Shown: positions 7,164 through 16,273 of the stretch, in pieces
Position numbering within the stretch: position 1 is the first letter of the stretch
How the letters are laid out: every line of letters starts with the position of its first letter
Virus record (IMG/VR): IMGVR_UViG_3300010153_000123
Location: 1 to 23,384 of that record
DNA length: 23,384 bases
Direction: 5' to 3' (one strand)
Origin: a virus
Translations under genes and position numbers: made by a program
The notes under the pieces: model-generated
Databases searched by the model: none
Told to the model about the DNA's origin: nothing
The model's input: only the letters and a program-made list of their open reading frames with translations

Positions 7164-9932
7164 ATGAAAGTATTAAGTGCAATGCAATTAAAGAAGGGTG
7201 CTAAAGCTGATAAAGGAGCCCATGTTGCAGCATCATTAACTCAACCACTTCAATTTTTACCTGCCCAAGAAAAAGATGATAAATGGGCTGCGTGGAATTT
7301 AGACTGGTTAGAAACCAGAGGGCTTGACTATCTAAGAGATAATGCAAGAAAGGTATTAAAAAATTATAAACTTGCAAAGGGTATAATTGATAAAACAGAT
7401 TATATAGTTGAAGAGGATAATGATTATACTGAGTTAATTGACATTCTTACTAAAGAAGATGAGACTGCATTAGAACTTAAATTCTATCCCATCATACCGA
7501 ATGTAATTAATGTTTTAGTTGGAGAATTTTCTAAAAGATATTCTAAGGTTCAATTTAGAGCTGTTGATGATACATCTTACAATGAGATGTTAGAACAAAA
7601 AAGATTACAGATTGAGGAGACTCTACTTACTGATGCAAAAAATCAGTTAATGTTAAACATGATAAAGCAAGGTGCAGATCCTGCATCAGAAGAATTCCAA
7701 CAAGCTGTAGCTCCAGAGACATTAAAATCATTACCAGAAATACAAGATTTCTTTTCTAAAGATTATAGAAGTATGGTAGAAGAATGGGCTCATCATCAAT
7801 TAAATGTTGATGAAGAGAGATTTAAAATGCAAGAACTTGAAGAGAGAGCTTTTAGAGACATGCTTATTTGTGATAGAGAATTCTGGCATTTCAGAATGAT
7901 GGAGGATGATTATAGTGTGGAGTTATGGAATCCTGCTCTGACATTCTATCAAAAATCTCCTGACTCAAGATATATATCAGATTCAAACTTTGTAGGTAAG
8001 TGTGATATGATGAGTGTTGCAGATGTAATAGATAATTATGGTTATTTATTAGATGCTGATCAACTTAAATCTTTGGAGAGATTATATCCAGCAGCAAATG
8101 CACTGTACCTAGATAACGGACATCAGAATGATGGTTCATATTATGATCCTACTAGATCTCATGAATGGAATACACAAAGACCAGGATTAGCTTATAGAAA
8201 ACTTATGAGTAACTCTGATCAAAATTCCAGTAAATATGGTGGAGACATTGTTCAAGCCATCTTACAAGAAGGAGATGATATAGGAAGATGGGGTGATTAT
8301 AATATGATGCGTGTTACAACATGTTATTGGAAGACACAAAGAAAGGTAGGACACCTTACTAGACTTACAGAAGATGGTGATCTGATTCAAGAAATAGTTG
8401 ATGAAGTATATAAAATATCTGATAAACCTGTTTATAATACAAAACTATTTAAACAAAGAACAAAAGAAAACTTAATTCAGGGAGAACATATTGATTGGTT
8501 CTGGATTAATGAAGTTTGGGGTGGTATTAAGATTGGACCTAATGCACCATCATCATGGAGAAGTGAAACAAATGAGGAATCACCATTATATATTGGGATT
8601 AATCAACAGAAACCAGGAAGAATAGAATATCAATTTAAAGGTGATGATTCATTATACGGTTGTAAACTTCCAGTTGAAGGAAGAGTATTCTCTGATAGAA
8701 ATACAAAATCAACATCACTTGTTGATTTAATGAAATCTTATCAAATAGGTTATAACATGGTGAATAACCAAATAGCAGATATACTAGTAGATGAATTAGG
8801 TACTGTTATTATGTTTGATCAAAATGCATTACCACGTCACTCAATGGGAGAAGACTGGGGTAAAAATAATTTAGCAAAAGCATATGTAGCAATGAAGGAT
8901 TTTGGTATGATGCCATTAGATACTTCTATTACAAATACGGAAAATGCTACAAACTTTAATCATTACCAAACATTAAATCTTGAACAAACAAATAGATTAA
9001 TGTCAAGAATTCAATTAGCTAATCATTTTAAAACTCAAGCATTTGAATCAATAGGTATTAACCCACAACGTATGGGTGGTGCAATAGCACAACAAACAGC
9101 AACAGGTGTAACACAAGCAATGAATCAGTCATATGCACAGACTGAAATGTATTTTACACAACACTCTGATCATTTAATGCCACGTGTTCATCAGATGAGA
9201 ACAGATTTGTCACAGTATTATCACAGTACAAATCCTTCAATTAGATTAAGTTATATAACTACAGAGGCAGAGAAGGTTAATTTCCAGATAAATGGAACTA
9301 AACTATTATTAAGAGATTTTAATGTATTCTGCACTACTAAAACTAATCACAGACAGATTCTTGAACAATTAAAACAAATGGCAATTCAGAATAATACAAC
9401 TGGTGCGTCAATCTATGATTTAGGTAATGTTATTAAATCTACAAGTATTGCTGAAGTAACTGATGTACTTAAAGATGCTGAAACTAAACAGCAACAACAA
9501 CAACAGCAACAACAACAATCTCAACAGCAGATGGCTCAACAACAACAAGAAGCTGCTGCACAACAAGCTGAAGCTCAAAGACAATTTGAGGCTGAAGAGA
9601 AAGAGAAAGAGAGACAGAAGGATATTACAGTTGCTGAAATCAGATCTGCAGGATATGGTGCTATGCAGGATATTAATGAGAATAAGCAAAGTGATTATAT
9701 TGATGCACTTGATGATATTCGTCAGAGAGATCAATATAGAGAGCAAATGAATCTTAAAAGAGAACAACTAACTGATAAGAAGTCATATGATAATAGCAAA
9801 TTAGCAATTGATAAGGAAAAATTAGCTACTCAAAGACAAATAGCTGATAAGAATCTTGCTATTGCTAGGGAGAATAAAAACAAATATGATGTAAAAACAG
9901 AAGTTAAATCTAAAGACAAGAAGAAAAAATAA
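7164..9932 (+). CDS. Portal protein
   Basis: A 922-residue protein placed directly after the terminase, as expected of a portal. The central part is rich in Trp, Tyr and Asp, with mixed alpha/beta segments typical of the portal wing and clip, and a region near 590-680 (QTATGVTQAMNQSY) resembles the stem and crown helices. The last 150 residues are a low-complexity helical extension: a glutamine tract at about 776-800, then an Ala/Glu/Gln-rich coiled coil, then a lysine-rich end. Such long portals are usual in crAss-like phages. It forms the ring at the DNA entry vertex to which terminase and connector proteins bind. The identification rests on position, size and general appearance rather than a single motif. 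Confidence 0.8.
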   Translation: MKVLSAMQLKKGAKADKGAHVAASLTQPLQFLPAQEKDDKWAAWNLDWLETRGLDYLRDNARKVLKNYKLAKGIIDKTDYIVEEDNDYTELIDILTKEDETALELKFYPIIPNVINVLVGEFSKRYSKVQFRAVDDTSYNEMLEQKRLQIEETLLTDAKNQLMLNMIKQGADPASEEFQQAVAPETLKSLPEIQDFFSKDYRSMVEEWAHHQLNVDEERFKMQELEERAFRDMLICDREFWHFRMMEDDYSVELWNPALTFYQKSPDSRYISDSNFVGKCDMMSVADVIDNYGYLLDADQLKSLERLYPAANALYLDNGHQNDGSYYDPTRSHEWNTQRPGLAYRKLMSNSDQNSSKYGGDIVQAILQEGDDIGRWGDYNMMRVTTCYWKTQRKVGHLTRLTEDGDLIQEIVDEVYKISDKPVYNTKLFKQRTKENLIQGEHIDWFWINEVWGGIKIGPNAPSSWRSETNEESPLYIGINQQKPGRIEYQFKGDDSLYGCKLPVEGRVFSDRNTKSTSLVDLMKSYQIGYNMVNNQIADILVDELGTVIMFDQNALPRHSMGEDWGKNNLAKAYVAMKDFGMMPLDTSITNTENATNFNHYQTLNLEQTNRLMSRIQLANHFKTQAFESIGINPQRMGGAIAQQTATGVTQAMNQSYAQTEMYFTQHSDHLMPRVHQMRTDLSQYYHSTNPSIRLSYITTEAEKVNFQINGTKLLLRDFNVFCTTKTNHRQILEQLKQMAIQNNTTGASIYDLGNVIKSTSIAEVTDVLKDAETKQQQQQQQQQQSQQQMAQQQQEAAAQQAEAQRQFEAEEKEKERQKDITVAEIRSAGYGAMQDINENKQSDYIDALDDIRQRDQYREQMNLKREQLTDKKSYDNSKLAIDKEKLATQRQIADKNLAIARENKNKYDVKTEVKSKDKKKK
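9489..9547 (+). repeat. CAA/CAG microsatellite encoding polyglutamine
   Basis: A near-continuous run of CAA and CAG triplets, interrupted by TCT and ATGGCT, encodes about 17 glutamines in the portal C-terminal extension. Shifted frames across it produce long artificial Asn-rich or Leu-rich reading frames. Triplet runs of this sort can change length by slippage. Confidence 0.8.
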
Positions 9933-9997
9933 CATACTTAGCTATATACTACAAAAAACTTTATCTAAAATAAAAATTTTTAAGGTTTAGTGATAAA

Positions 9998-10020
9998 AAC
10001 TTTTGTATATTGTATATGTA
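9998..10020 (+). promoter_or_regulatory. Promoter candidate before scaffold and capsid genes
   Basis: In the 121-base gap after the portal gene, AACTTTTG at 9998-10005 is one base off TAnnTTTG and continues as TTTGTATATTGTATATG. The TTTGTATATT core is also found before the genes at 16325 and 22837. Two AACCAA elements (10023-10029 and 10041-10048) follow, and the scaffold-like ATG is at 10054. A -33 TTG is not clear. Confidence 0.4.
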
Positions 10021-10053
10021 ATAACCAAGAATTTTAATTAAAACCAATATATT

Positions 10054-11373
10054 ATGTCAGAAAAAATGGAACAAACAACGACAGTTCAAGAAGTAGATGT
10101 TAACCTAGATGAGATCTTTAGTGGAGCTCCTGGTGCAGGATCTGTTGTTACCCCTGAGAAAGAAACTAAAAAACCAAATGTATTTTCAAAAGCAGAGAAT
10201 GTAGATTTATCATTCCTAGATGATGGTAGTGTTAACGATTCAACAAAAGAAGAGAGTAAACAAGATGGAGAAGAAGTTACTGCTTCTTCAAATGAAGGTG
10301 CTAATGTTGATTCACCAGAAGTTACAGAAACACCAAAAGCAGCTGAGGGAGGAGATTCAGTCTCTAAAGATGAAGTAGATGAAATACTTAATGAAGGACT
10401 AGACTTAGCTGAATCAGAAGATGATAAATCTACTGCTAAAGGTAGAAAGAGAATTAGTGATATGGCTAGTGTCTTTGAGAAAATGATTGAGAATGAGGAA
10501 ATTATTCCTTTTGATGATGACAAACCATTGGAGGATTACTCAGCTAAGGATTGGAAAGAACTTATCCAAGCTAATATGAGTGAGAGAGCTAACAAGGTTA
10601 GACGAGAAACTCCTAAGCAATTTTTTAATAGTTTACCACAAGAATTACAAGTAGCTGCAAAATATGTAGCAGATGGTGGTACAGATTTAAAAGGATTATT
10701 TGGTGCATTAGCTCAAACAGAAGAAGTAAGAGCTCTGTCATTATCTGATGAAGATGGTCAAGCACATATTGTAAGAGAGTACCTAACTGCTACAGGATAT
10801 GGTTCTCCAGAAGATATTCAAGAAGAAATAGAAATTTGGAAGGATTTAGGCAAGCTTGAAAAACAAGCTTCTAAATTTAAACCAAAATTAGATAAGATGC
10901 AAGGGCAAGTTGTTGCAAGAAAATTACAACAACAAGAGCAAATGAAAGCTCAACAACAAAAAGCATCAGAAAATTACATGGCAAATGTATATCATACATT
11001 GAAGGATGGAAAGATTGGAGATATGAAAGTTAATAAAAAGACACAGTCTCTATTATATAATGGACTTGTTAATCCTTCATACCCATCTATAAATGGTCAG
11101 AGTACAAACTTATTAGGACACTTGTTAGAGAAGTATCAATTTGTTGAGCCAAACTATAACCTTGTTACTGAGGCGTTATGGTTATTAGCTGATCCAAAAG
11201 GATACAAATCACAATTGATGACAAAAGGTACTAACAAAGCGGTTGAACAAACAGTTAGAAAATTAAAGACTGCACAATCAACTAAGACAGCTAGTACAGG
11301 TGGAATACAAGAAGCTGCTCCAAGTAGAAAAAGAACTCTACCAAGAAATAACAATGTATTTAAAAGATTTTAA
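10054..11373 (+). CDS. Probable capsid scaffolding protein
   Basis: A 439-residue protein just upstream of the major capsid gene, the classic place of a scaffold. The first ~135 residues are acidic, rich in Ser, Thr, Glu and Asp, and probably disordered. A mixed helical region follows, then a Gln/Lys/Glu-rich coiled coil at about 275-310, a compact region at 310-395, and a basic tail ending RTLPRNNNVFKRF. Scaffolds often use a basic C-terminal helix to hold the capsid protein, which fits this layout. No protease motif is visible. The function is inferred from position and composition. An AAACCAAT element ends 5 bases before the ATG. Confidence 0.6.
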   Translation: MSEKMEQTTTVQEVDVNLDEIFSGAPGAGSVVTPEKETKKPNVFSKAENVDLSFLDDGSVNDSTKEESKQDGEEVTASSNEGANVDSPEVTETPKAAEGGDSVSKDEVDEILNEGLDLAESEDDKSTAKGRKRISDMASVFEKMIENEEIIPFDDDKPLEDYSAKDWKELIQANMSERANKVRRETPKQFFNSLPQELQVAAKYVADGGTDLKGLFGALAQTEEVRALSLSDEDGQAHIVREYLTATGYGSPEDIQEEIEIWKDLGKLEKQASKFKPKLDKMQGQVVARKLQQQEQMKAQQQKASENYMANVYHTLKDGKIGDMKVNKKTQSLLYNGLVNPSYPSINGQSTNLLGHLLEKYQFVEPNYNLVTEALWLLADPKGYKSQLMTKGTNKAVEQTVRKLKTAQSTKTASTGGIQEAAPSRKRTLPRNNNVFKRF

Positions 11374-11417
11374 AAATAGAACAACAACAATAATTATTAA
11401 TTAAAAAAAGTGAAAAA

Positions 11418-13046
11418 ATGGCAACACCGGTTTTAAACAACGGTCTCTTTTTAAGAGACACCTCATACTCGGCTAGTTCACATCTTGATTCATATCACTT
11501 AACACAAATGCTTGGTGACGCAGAACCAATGGACATGGGTCCAGTGGAGCTGTGGGCAATGACGCAAAAGGTAGAAATGCCTTTGTATCAGATGGCATCA
11601 TTTGGTGGTAAGAATACAATCATGGTGGACAATGCAAGAGGAGAGTACAAATGGCAAACTCCAATTTCTGAATCTTTACCAATGTCCCTAGGGATTGTAA
11701 CAGGTACAAGAGATGGAGATGGTGCTGATGGACAACCTTTCAAGATCAGATTATCTAAAAGAGAATTTGGTCATGGAGACATCATTACCTATGACAAGTA
11801 TAATGGTCTTGAATTCTACATTACTGCAGACGATATTGTTCCTGTAGGAGATGGATGGGTTTATACTGTTACTCTTGTAAATAATTCTAACGCTCAAGGT
11901 ATAGAAGTAAAATATCTTGCTGCTGGAACTAAATTCTTTAGAAAAGGTTCTGCAAGAGGTGAATACGGAGAAAGATTCTCTGATATTTCAACTGGAGCAG
12001 GATTCAGAGAATTCTATAACTTTGTTGGAGGAGCTGAAGCTCACGTACACTATTCAGTTTCATCACGTGCTGATCTTATGATCAAAGGTGGTATGAACGC
12101 TGATGGTACTGTACCTGTAACTGAGATTTGGAGAAACTTTGACAAGAACATTGATCCTTCTTTAGATTCTATTGAGTCTATTGCTGGCACAATGGGTAAA
12201 GACTATGTTAAAAAAGCATTTGATAATGGTACTCTTTCTAGAACGTTCTTAACTTCTATGGAAGCAGCACACCTTACTAAAATTGCAAATGACATTGAGA
12301 CTTACTTAATGTGGGGTCATGGTGGTAGAGTTAAGCAAGATGGACCAGATGATATTAGATTATCAGTTGGTTTATGGAGACAATTAGATAACTCTTTCAA
12401 ACGTGTATACAACAAGTCAGCATTTAGCTTAGATATGTTCAAGAATGAACTTTACAACTTCTACGCTGGAAAAGTTGAATTTGATGGTCCAGATCCAAAG
12501 AGACAATTAATTGTTCAAACTGGAATTGGAGGTATGCAGTTAGTAAATGCAGCTATTAGCGCTGAAGTAAATGGCGTTTCTGGTTCTAACGGAATGGTAA
12601 CAAATCTTGATAACATTGGTGCAATCACTGGAAAGGGAATGGACTTAGGTTACGGATTTGCTTACACAAGTTTTGTTATACCGTTCTTAGCAAACGTTAA
12701 GTTTGTATTGAACCCAGCATTTGATAACTTACACACTAATGACATTGAGAATCCATTAGTAGATGGTCGTCCATTATCTTCTTACAGCTTCATCATCTTT
12801 GATGTAACTGATGAAGGAAATGACAACATTTACTTATTGAAACTTTCTTGGGATAATGCTCTTAAGTGGTTCTACCAAAATGGTACTATGGACTACATGG
12901 GAAGATCACAAGGATTTGCTTCTTCAGGACACTTCAATGGTTATCGTGTAATGATGACTCAAACCATGCCGGCTGTATGGGTTAAGGACCCAACTAAGGT
13001 ACTTAAGATAGTTATGAGAAACCCAGTTACTGGAGGATCATTCTAA
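11418..13046 (+). CDS. Major capsid protein
   Basis: A 542-residue protein consistent with the HK97-fold major capsid protein of crAss-like phages, in which it builds the icosahedral shell. Supporting points are the order scaffold-capsid-terminator, the length near 500 residues, an N-terminal region without a signal peptide, many short beta strands with Gly and aromatic residues, a long helical region near 250-330 (the likely spine helix and neighbours), and a C-terminal VMRNPVTGGSF strand. Codon use looks richer in C-ending codons (TTC, AAC, TAC) than its neighbours, as expected for high expression. A strong intrinsic terminator follows 16 bases after the stop. No maturation cleavage site can be identified by eye. 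Confidence 0.82.
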   Translation: MATPVLNNGLFLRDTSYSASSHLDSYHLTQMLGDAEPMDMGPVELWAMTQKVEMPLYQMASFGGKNTIMVDNARGEYKWQTPISESLPMSLGIVTGTRDGDGADGQPFKIRLSKREFGHGDIITYDKYNGLEFYITADDIVPVGDGWVYTVTLVNNSNAQGIEVKYLAAGTKFFRKGSARGEYGERFSDISTGAGFREFYNFVGGAEAHVHYSVSSRADLMIKGGMNADGTVPVTEIWRNFDKNIDPSLDSIESIAGTMGKDYVKKAFDNGTLSRTFLTSMEAAHLTKIANDIETYLMWGHGGRVKQDGPDDIRLSVGLWRQLDNSFKRVYNKSAFSLDMFKNELYNFYAGKVEFDGPDPKRQLIVQTGIGGMQLVNAAISAEVNGVSGSNGMVTNLDNIGAITGKGMDLGYGFAYTSFVIPFLANVKFVLNPAFDNLHTNDIENPLVDGRPLSSYSFIIFDVTDEGNDNIYLLKLSWDNALKWFYQNGTMDYMGRSQGFASSGHFNGYRVMMTQTMPAVWVKDPTKVLKIVMRNPVTGGSF

Positions 13047-13062
13047 TCTTAATTAACAATAT

Positions 13063-13101
13063 GAAAGAAGGGGGAGCCTAGTGCTCCTCCCACTTTCTTT
13101 T
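13063..13101 (+). terminator. Intrinsic terminator after the major capsid gene
   Basis: A long hairpin has outer arms GAAAG (13063-13067) and CTTTC (13093-13097), a GC-rich inner stem (GGGGGAGC against GCTCCTCC) and a CTAGT loop, followed by TTTT at 13098-13101. It is much more GC-rich than the surrounding DNA. It lies right after the capsid stop and before the next gene. Confidence 0.85.
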
Positions 13102-13134
13102 AAACCAAAAATAATAACCAATAAAAATTGAAAA

Positions 13135-14148
13135 ATGGAAAACATTACAATAATTGAAAATACAACTGCAGTAAAGGATACTACAATTGCTATCCGTGCT
13201 TACTTTAATGCTGATTTAGATAATATGGGATTAGAGAAGTATAATATGTCACTACATGAAGGTGCATACCATAGTGAAAGTATTGCATGTTTAGAAAGAA
13301 ATGGAATAAAAAGATACCTCACAGGATTAAATGAATTTGCTCCTGAGATAAAGAAGTTACCTGAAGCACAAAAGAAAGCTAAGGTAAAACAAATCAGACA
13401 ACACGTAATTGACCTTGAGAAAGAATTAGCATCTAATGTTATTGATATTGATGATAAAGACTTTTGGAAGAAAGTTCAAGTAGTTAGACCTGATAATGAT
13501 GCATTTTGGAATAAGATAATTATAAAAGTAGGAAATGATCCTGTTTACTTAGACCCAAAGGTAGATGCATATGATAAGATTAAATTACTAGCTATTGAAG
13601 CTGGAGGTTTTTCTTTAGTTGCAGATAGCCTAGCTACTGCTAAAACAACTGGGAAATTTAAGTTCTACCTAGATAGAGTTTTACAAACTGCTGGTACAAG
13701 AACTAAAAATGCTAAGATTAAAAATAAAGCTCTTGGAATACTAAGTGAACTTTATGATGAAGATAAAACAAGATTAATGCATGTTGTTAAGACATTGACT
13801 TTCAATAGTTCACAGTATACTCACACTACTCCTATTGATGTATTATATGAAGATGCAGATGGATATATAAATGGTAACGGGAGAGAATCTGATGTAGCAA
13901 AAGCTTCTAAGAATTTTGTTGATGCTGCTAAACTTCCTACTGAAGATTTGTATATACACTCAATGATTAAAGATGCTCTAGCATTTAATATATTAACAAC
14001 TAAAGCTGATGGATATATCTATGAGAAGAAGTCAAGTAGTAAAATTGCTACAACAAAAGAAGGTGTAGCAGAGTTTCTTAAGAATCCAGAATATGATGAA
14101 ATGTTAATGGGTATTAAAACAGAAGTTGAATCAATGTTAAATAATTAA
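13135..14148 (+). CDS. Probable capsid-associated structural protein
   Basis: A 337-residue protein between the capsid and connector-like genes. It is mainly helical, lysine- and aspartate-rich, with no cysteine after residue 50. A helical segment at about 75-100 could form a coiled coil, a DFWKKVQVVRPDNDAFW stretch at about 104-120 follows, and the C-terminal third holds repeated Asp/Ala/Lys helices. I do not recognise the family. Position suggests an auxiliary capsid or head-completion protein. The leader between the terminator and the ATG holds two AACCAA elements (13102-13109 and 13116-13122). The stop is 2 bases before the next ATG, so the two genes are probably coupled. Confidence 0.65.
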   Translation: MENITIIENTTAVKDTTIAIRAYFNADLDNMGLEKYNMSLHEGAYHSESIACLERNGIKRYLTGLNEFAPEIKKLPEAQKKAKVKQIRQHVIDLEKELASNVIDIDDKDFWKKVQVVRPDNDAFWNKIIIKVGNDPVYLDPKVDAYDKIKLLAIEAGGFSLVADSLATAKTTGKFKFYLDRVLQTAGTRTKNAKIKNKALGILSELYDEDKTRLMHVVKTLTFNSSQYTHTTPIDVLYEDADGYINGNGRESDVAKASKNFVDAAKLPTEDLYIHSMIKDALAFNILTTKADGYIYEKKSSSKIATTKEGVAEFLKNPEYDEMLMGIKTEVESMLNN

Positions 14149-14150
14149 CA

Positions 14151-14855
14151 ATGAATAATACTACTCTACAAATAAAATTTAGACAGAGGCTTAACAAGCT
14201 TGCTAGTAATGACTATGATAATATAGAATGTTGGCAAATTGTTGAATCTTTTAATAAGGCACAGATAGAGTGGTGTAGAAGACAACTTCATGGTACTAAT
14301 CCAACAAGAACGTCTGATGAACAAACTAAGAGACGTATTGATGACTTACAAATACTATTAACAACACAACCAATTACAGGTTCAATACAAAGTGATTATT
14401 TTTTGGGAACAAACTTTCCAAATAATTACATGGAGTATAAAAGGGTTGATACAGATGCAACAACAGAATGTTGTGGTAAAGATCCTAGATCAATGACTGT
14501 TTATTTAGCTGAAGAAGCAAATGTAGATATGATTATGAGAGATCCTTTGAAAAGACCTGATTTTGAGTGGGGTGAAACTTTTTGTACTATGCAAAATAAT
14601 ACAATAAGGATTTATAAGAGAGAATTTGATGTAATTAATCCTAGGATAACATTTTATAGAAAACCTAGGTATATTGAAATTGAAGGTTGTTCTGATCCGT
14701 ATACTAATAATATTTCAGCAGCAGATATTGAATCTGAATTTAAAGATGACATTGTTGAAATAATGATTGATGAGGCTTGTGCAATTATAGCAGGAGACAT
14801 AAATGATGCTAATAATTACATAAGAGGACCACAACAGGCTGAAAAAAATAATTAA
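14151..14855 (+). CDS. Probable head-tail connector or ring protein
   Basis: A 234-residue protein that looks like a phage adaptor. The N-terminal part is helical with a basic patch, the middle holds a beta-rich segment with CTMQNNTIRIYKREFDV at about 144-160, and a C-terminal helical segment (DDIVEIMIDEACAIIAGDI) is typical of connector proteins that bind the portal ring. Cysteines occur at about 28, 43, 105-106 and later. Position after the capsid genes and before the tail genes supports a head-tail joining role. The start follows the previous stop by 2 bases. The assignment is inference from architecture and order. Confidence 0.55.
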   Translation: MNNTTLQIKFRQRLNKLASNDYDNIECWQIVESFNKAQIEWCRRQLHGTNPTRTSDEQTKRRIDDLQILLTTQPITGSIQSDYFLGTNFPNNYMEYKRVDTDATTECCGKDPRSMTVYLAEEANVDMIMRDPLKRPDFEWGETFCTMQNNTIRIYKREFDVINPRITFYRKPRYIEIEGCSDPYTNNISAADIESEFKDDIVEIMIDEACAIIAGDINDANNYIRGPQQAEKNN

Positions 14856-14904
14856 TATGTTGCTTATCTAGTAGAAAAGTATTATATTATAATGTAAACA
14901 GGGG

Positions 14905-14949
14905 TAGGAGTTCAGGTTTGGGTACTTCTATTCTGGTATAATAAACCCA
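14905..14949 (+). ncRNA. Possible RNA pseudoknot in a 5' leader
   Basis: In the 147-base gap before the 15003 gene, TAGGAGT (14905-14911) can pair with ACTTCTA (14924-14930), seven pairs with one G-U. The TGGGT at the 3' end of the loop (14919-14923) can pair with ACCCA (14945-14949). Together they form an H-type pseudoknot. The region is locally richer in G than its surroundings. No function is known; it could control translation or stability of the downstream structural gene. Confidence 0.3.
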
Positions 14950-14963
14950 TTCTTTTTGTAATT

Positions 14964-14993
14964 AAAAAAAGCCCTCTGAATACATAAAGAGGC
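14964..14993 (-). terminator. Hairpin that reads as a terminator on the - strand
   Basis: GCCCTCT (14971-14977) pairs with AGAGGC (14988-14993) around a ten-base loop, and an A run at 14964-14970 lies on its left side. On the - strand this is a short hairpin followed by seven T residues. No - strand gene exists nearby, so on the + strand it may instead be a leader hairpin that stabilises the mRNA 9 bases before the ATG at 15003. Confidence 0.4.
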
Positions 14994-15002
14994 ATTAGAA
15001 AA

Positions 15003-16199
15003 ATGAGTTATTTTAATCATGCTTATGTTAAAGCAGCTGTAATCAGCTCTTTAGAAGAAGTAAAAGATGTTGCAACTATTGACCTTGAAGCAGGTGAATT
15101 AGGAGTAGTAGATGCAACAACCTACGTAACAGTAGATTGGCCGGCAGCGGCAGCAGGTGTTCCTGCAGAAACTTTACTTGTTTTTGGTAATTATAATCAG
15201 GTAGACACACTTGATGGTAAGGCTACAAAGTCTTCACACGGTGGTTACTCTGAATCTATCAAAACAAAAATGATCAAGCCACATTACGTAAACAAATTGT
15301 GGAAATCAGAGTGTGTAGCTGTTGAAGCTCAATACATTGAAATTACAATTCCTGATGGATGTTTTCTGTGTGATGGATCTACAGCTGCTTCAAATCAATT
15401 AAGAATTGATATTAAAGGTGATGAAGCATTACGTTACTTAAACAGATTCTCTTATGTTACTTTAGACTATAGAGAGTGTTGTGCTCAAGGTACAGAAGTT
15501 ACTGGTGCAACTGTTGTATCTGCATGGGTAGATAGAATCAATGAAGATCCTTTATTGAATCCATTTATTACTGCATCTGCAGTATCTGGTGGTTCAACTA
15601 ATAACAGATTAAAGTTAGTTATTGACTATACTGCAACTTTCTTTGATAACTGTTCATTTGATACTAGAGACTGGCATGCAACTGCTCCTTTATCAGCAAT
15701 TGTTTCTCCAGTTGATGATGATGGCGATGCTTGTAATGATACATGTATGACTGCTGCTGTATCTGGTGTAGCTGTTGCGGAATTTGGTAAATATTCTGCA
15801 TATGCAGTTTCTACTAAAGCTGAAACTACAGGTGAAACAGTAATTGATGAAATCATTCTTGAAGGTAGATACAGACAAGATGGTGGATGGAATCAAGGTA
15901 ATAAAGATTCTGCACGTTTTAGAGAAATCCAACACGGAGATGCATTACTTGGTTGTGGTACTGGAGCAGTAGATAGAACAGCATTCTATGCTTGTTACTA
16001 CTTACAACACTCAGTTCCTAGATTTAACAATCCAACTGGAGTATTTGATAATGATCAGTATTTATATAAGTTCTACTTACCTTGTACAGTTAAGAATGAC
16101 AAAGGTGAGGCTGTAACAAATCCTGATTTAGCTAAGATGGATGCTATGATGGGTTATTTTGCTACAGCAGCTGGTATCACATTTACAACTGGGTACTAA
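15003..16199 (+). CDS. Abundant-looking virion structural protein
   Basis: A 398-residue protein in the tail region. It is rich in Ala, Gly, Val and Thr, with alternating beta strands and few long helices, and a dozen or so cysteines, including a CFLC cluster at about 120-123, CC at 160-161 and C-x3-C near 239-243. It looks like a tail tube, sheath-like or surface-decoration protein, but no motif decides among these. Codon use with frequent TAC, AAC and GTA, its own long leader and a strong terminator after it all suggest high expression, as for a major virion component. The ATG follows a leader with two predicted RNA structures. Confidence 0.5.
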   Translation: MSYFNHAYVKAAVISSLEEVKDVATIDLEAGELGVVDATTYVTVDWPAAAAGVPAETLLVFGNYNQVDTLDGKATKSSHGGYSESIKTKMIKPHYVNKLWKSECVAVEAQYIEITIPDGCFLCDGSTAASNQLRIDIKGDEALRYLNRFSYVTLDYRECCAQGTEVTGATVVSAWVDRINEDPLLNPFITASAVSGGSTNNRLKLVIDYTATFFDNCSFDTRDWHATAPLSAIVSPVDDDGDACNDTCMTAAVSGVAVAEFGKYSAYAVSTKAETTGETVIDEIILEGRYRQDGGWNQGNKDSARFREIQHGDALLGCGTGAVDRTAFYACYYLQHSVPRFNNPTGVFDNDQYLYKFYLPCTVKNDKGEAVTNPDLAKMDAMMGYFATAAGITFTTGY

Positions 16200-16222
16200 T
16201 CTATTAGTTTTATATATTAAAG

Positions 16223-16263
16223 AAAGAGTGAGGTTAAATTCTCACTCTTTTTTTTTTCTTTTT
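16223..16263 (+). terminator. Intrinsic terminator after the 398-residue structural gene
   Basis: AAAGAGTGAG (16223-16232) pairs perfectly with CTCACTCTTT (16241-16250) around an eight-base loop, followed by a long T-rich run to 16263. It lies 23 bases after the stop codon. Confidence 0.9.
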
Positions 16264-16273
16264 ATTAATATAT

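Noticed and set aside
9420-9767. Asn-rich + frame at 9463-9750 and Leu-rich - frame at 9420-9767.
   Set aside because: Both are shifted readings of the CAA/CAG tract in the portal gene.
14881-14945. Possible tRNA in the gap before 15003, because of a GTTCAGG-like stretch.
   Set aside because: No acceptor stem, anticodon arm or CCA-adjacent pairing can be drawn on either strand.
14856-15002. Programmed frameshift joining the 14151 and 15003 genes through the pseudoknot.
   Set aside because: The pseudoknot lies about 50 bases beyond the stop codon, with no slippery heptamer in the overlap and no long extension in another frame.
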